From the NCBI RefSeq assembly GCF_030719035.1, contig NZ_CP132203.1:4916501-4980500 (forward strand): DNA of 64,000 nt, read 5' to 3'. Below the pieces are notes generated by a model. The model made no database searches. It was not told the origin of the DNA and saw only the letters and a list, made by a program, of their open reading frames with translations. Position 1 is the first letter of the stretch, and each line of letters starts with the position of its first letter. Shown here piece by piece: positions 62,865 through 64,000 of the stretch. Source of the DNA: Hahella sp. HNIBRBA332. GTDB lineage: Bacteria; Pseudomonadota; Gammaproteobacteria; Pseudomonadales; Oleiphilaceae. The position numbers and the translations under genes are program-made.

Positions 62865-63447
62865 CTTGTCGTCTCCTTAAACTCGTTATTGCTGACAGTC
62901 ACTGCAGCCTCGCCTTAGTTCTTACTCGTTTTGGGAAGAGGCGCCCCGCCGCGCGCGTGACCGGATACTAAACCTAGCGTCAATCCAGCTATGGCGCCCC
63001 TCATATTTTTTTATAATGTTTTGTTATCAGAACTAATTTTATTCATCTATAAACCCATGCAGCGGAGAAAGCAGCGAGAGTCAGGCCGTTTTTAAATCAA
63101 AAAAACAGTCATCCTTTGATGCTTTTTTCAAACATAACCGTCAATACACCCGGCGATAAGAACGTGACATACAATTCGTAAAAGAAAAACAATGTAAAAT
63201 TTATTAAAAATAATACAGTATAACGAATCATATACTCGCCTCTTTTTCTTCATTGAAATGCAACTTTTAGTTACATAAGTGTGCATTAAATTCACTATTA
63301 CAAAACATATTGACACATATATTTTGTAAGAAACGAACAGTGTCTATTGACTTCGTAAATTACTTATATGTCAAAGGCCAATTGGCGCTTGATTTTTGAT
63401 CTAAATCCTTCAATATGCACGCCATTTTTAGCACTAGGTAAACTTTA
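62865..63447. other. AT-rich intergenic region of about 580 bases
   Basis: The region from about 63000 to 63450 is much more AT-rich than the coding DNA. A 62-codon minus-strand frame is present but looks random. No repeats, tRNA or insertion sequence ends were recognised. It holds the promoters of the deamidase-like gene and the PilJ-domain gene. Confidence 0.5.
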
Positions 63448-64000
63448 ATGCAGTCGTTCAGAAAGATTTGTTTCTTACTTGTCACACTTACCGCATTCGG
63501 CGCCAGCCTGGCTCGCGCGGAAATATCGAGCATGGATCAGGCTCTGGACATAGCGGGTCAACAAAGAATGTTGAGTCAAAGAATCGTTAAAGCCTATTTA
63601 TTGATTGGACAGGACATTCTTCCTGACAAATCTTCGATTCAATTACATGACAGTGTGGCGCAATTTGAATCTCAACTGTCCGACTTGGAAGGCTATTTAA
63701 AAGCGGGGGAAATGGCGCGCGATTTGAAATCAGTTCGTAAAGAATGGGCCTCCTTCCGCAAATTGGCCACTACCGCTCCCAACCAGGAAAATGCCGCAAA
63801 GCTGATCCAGCAAAGCGAAGAACTGTTGAGCCTGACTCAGGGCGTCACCAGCAACCTGGAAAAACAAGTCGCCGGCACGAAAGGCCGTCTGATCAATATT
63901 TCCAACGAGCAAGGCATGCTGTCTCAGAAAATCGCCATGTACTACTCTGCAATGAGCTGGAACCTGGGTGTTTCCGACCTGGAAAACGATTTTAAAGCTG
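63448..64000 (+). CDS. Exported PilJ N-terminal-domain protein, C-terminus beyond window
   Basis: The frame is open to the right edge, with about 184 codons visible. A signal peptide (KICFLLVTLTAFGASLARAE) is followed by a helical domain with QRMLSQRIVKAYLLIG and, later, EQGMLSQKIAMYYSAMSW. This repeated QRMLSQ pattern is diagnostic of the PilJ/NarX type IV pili chemoreceptor N-terminal domain. Without the remainder it is not clear whether it is a full chemoreceptor or a free-standing periplasmic protein. The ATG at 63448 directly begins the signal peptide. Confidence 0.85.
   Translation, partial: MQSFRKICFLLVTLTAFGASLARAEISSMDQALDIAGQQRMLSQRIVKAYLLIGQDILPDKSSIQLHDSVAQFESQLSDLEGYLKAGEMARDLKSVRKEWASFRKLATTAPNQENAAKLIQQSEELLSLTQGVTSNLEKQVAGTKGRLINISNEQGMLSQKIAMYYSAMSWNLGVSDLENDFKA

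Noticed and set aside
63128..63316. 62-codon minus-strand frame in the AT-rich gap
   Set aside because: It arises from AT-rich DNA and has no ribosome-binding site or recognisable pattern.

Overview
This 64 kb stretch looks like the chromosome of a free-living, salt-exposed marine gammaproteobacterium, most likely Hahella or a close relative. The reasons are gene content: a secreted modular chitinase, ectoine and choline/betaine osmoprotectant systems, a type III secretion-type chaperone, many two-component and c-di-GMP proteins, and moderately GC-rich coding DNA with AT-richer intergenic patches. The genus call is an inference from protein content, not a database match. No rRNA, tRNA, CRISPR array, prophage or complete insertion sequence was seen.

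Layout. 1-3673: sbcDC nuclease operon, with sbcC cut by the window edge. 3974-5800: a lower-GC secreted beta-helix protein. 5930-11078: a four-gene minus-strand operon of vWA protein, PP2C phosphatase, membrane-anchored protein kinase and secreted ankyrin protein, matching the TerY-P (YegL/YegK/YegI-like) signalling triad plus an ankyrin partner. 11195-14140: ehuBCDA ectoine importer. 14370-15652: an SdiA-regulated-type protein and a small conserved protein. 15974-21008: a GlxA-type regulator, a FAN1-like VRR-NUC nuclease and a DinG/Rad3-type helicase carrying its own N-terminal RecB/Cas4-like nuclease signature. 21265-25245: secreted or lipoprotein genes, araC-azlC-azlD and a small protein. 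25706-29291: DUF2059, lpd, a CesT-like chaperone and DUF1223. 29690-32224: chitinase behind a structured leader. 32510-36512: an MFS transporter and the DUF2157/DUF4401/GDYXXLXY trio. 36734-43651: a YceK lipoprotein, then a YfiR-like / hybrid kinase / REC-REC-GGDEF operon and a dCache-HAMP-GAF sensor. 43969-46398: threonine aldolase and two membrane proteins. 46537-53366: betIBA-choXWV with a BetI-type operator. 53732-57647: an HxlR regulator divergent from a molybdopterin oxidoreductase, and an alpha/beta hydrolase. 57842-61935: a second GlxA-type regulator facing a three-gene operon (MBL hydrolase, molybdopterin-domain-like periplasmic protein, NarX-type kinase). 62181-62864: a protein with the LSGC-type active-site signature of CNF1/BLF1 glutamine deamidases. 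63448 to the end: a PilJ N-domain protein, cut by the edge.

How it works together. Ehu imports ectoines. The cho/bet cluster imports choline and oxidises it to glycine betaine under BetI. The YfiR-kinase-GGDEF operon and the cache sensor link envelope signals to c-di-GMP or phosphotransfer. SbcCD and the FAN1/DinG pair are DNA-repair modules. The most notable items are the candidate BLF1/CNF1-like deamidase, the TerY-P-like triad with its ankyrin gene, the nuclease-helicase fusion next to FAN1, the two-site operator in the HxlR/oxidoreductase intergenic region, and the structured chitinase leader.
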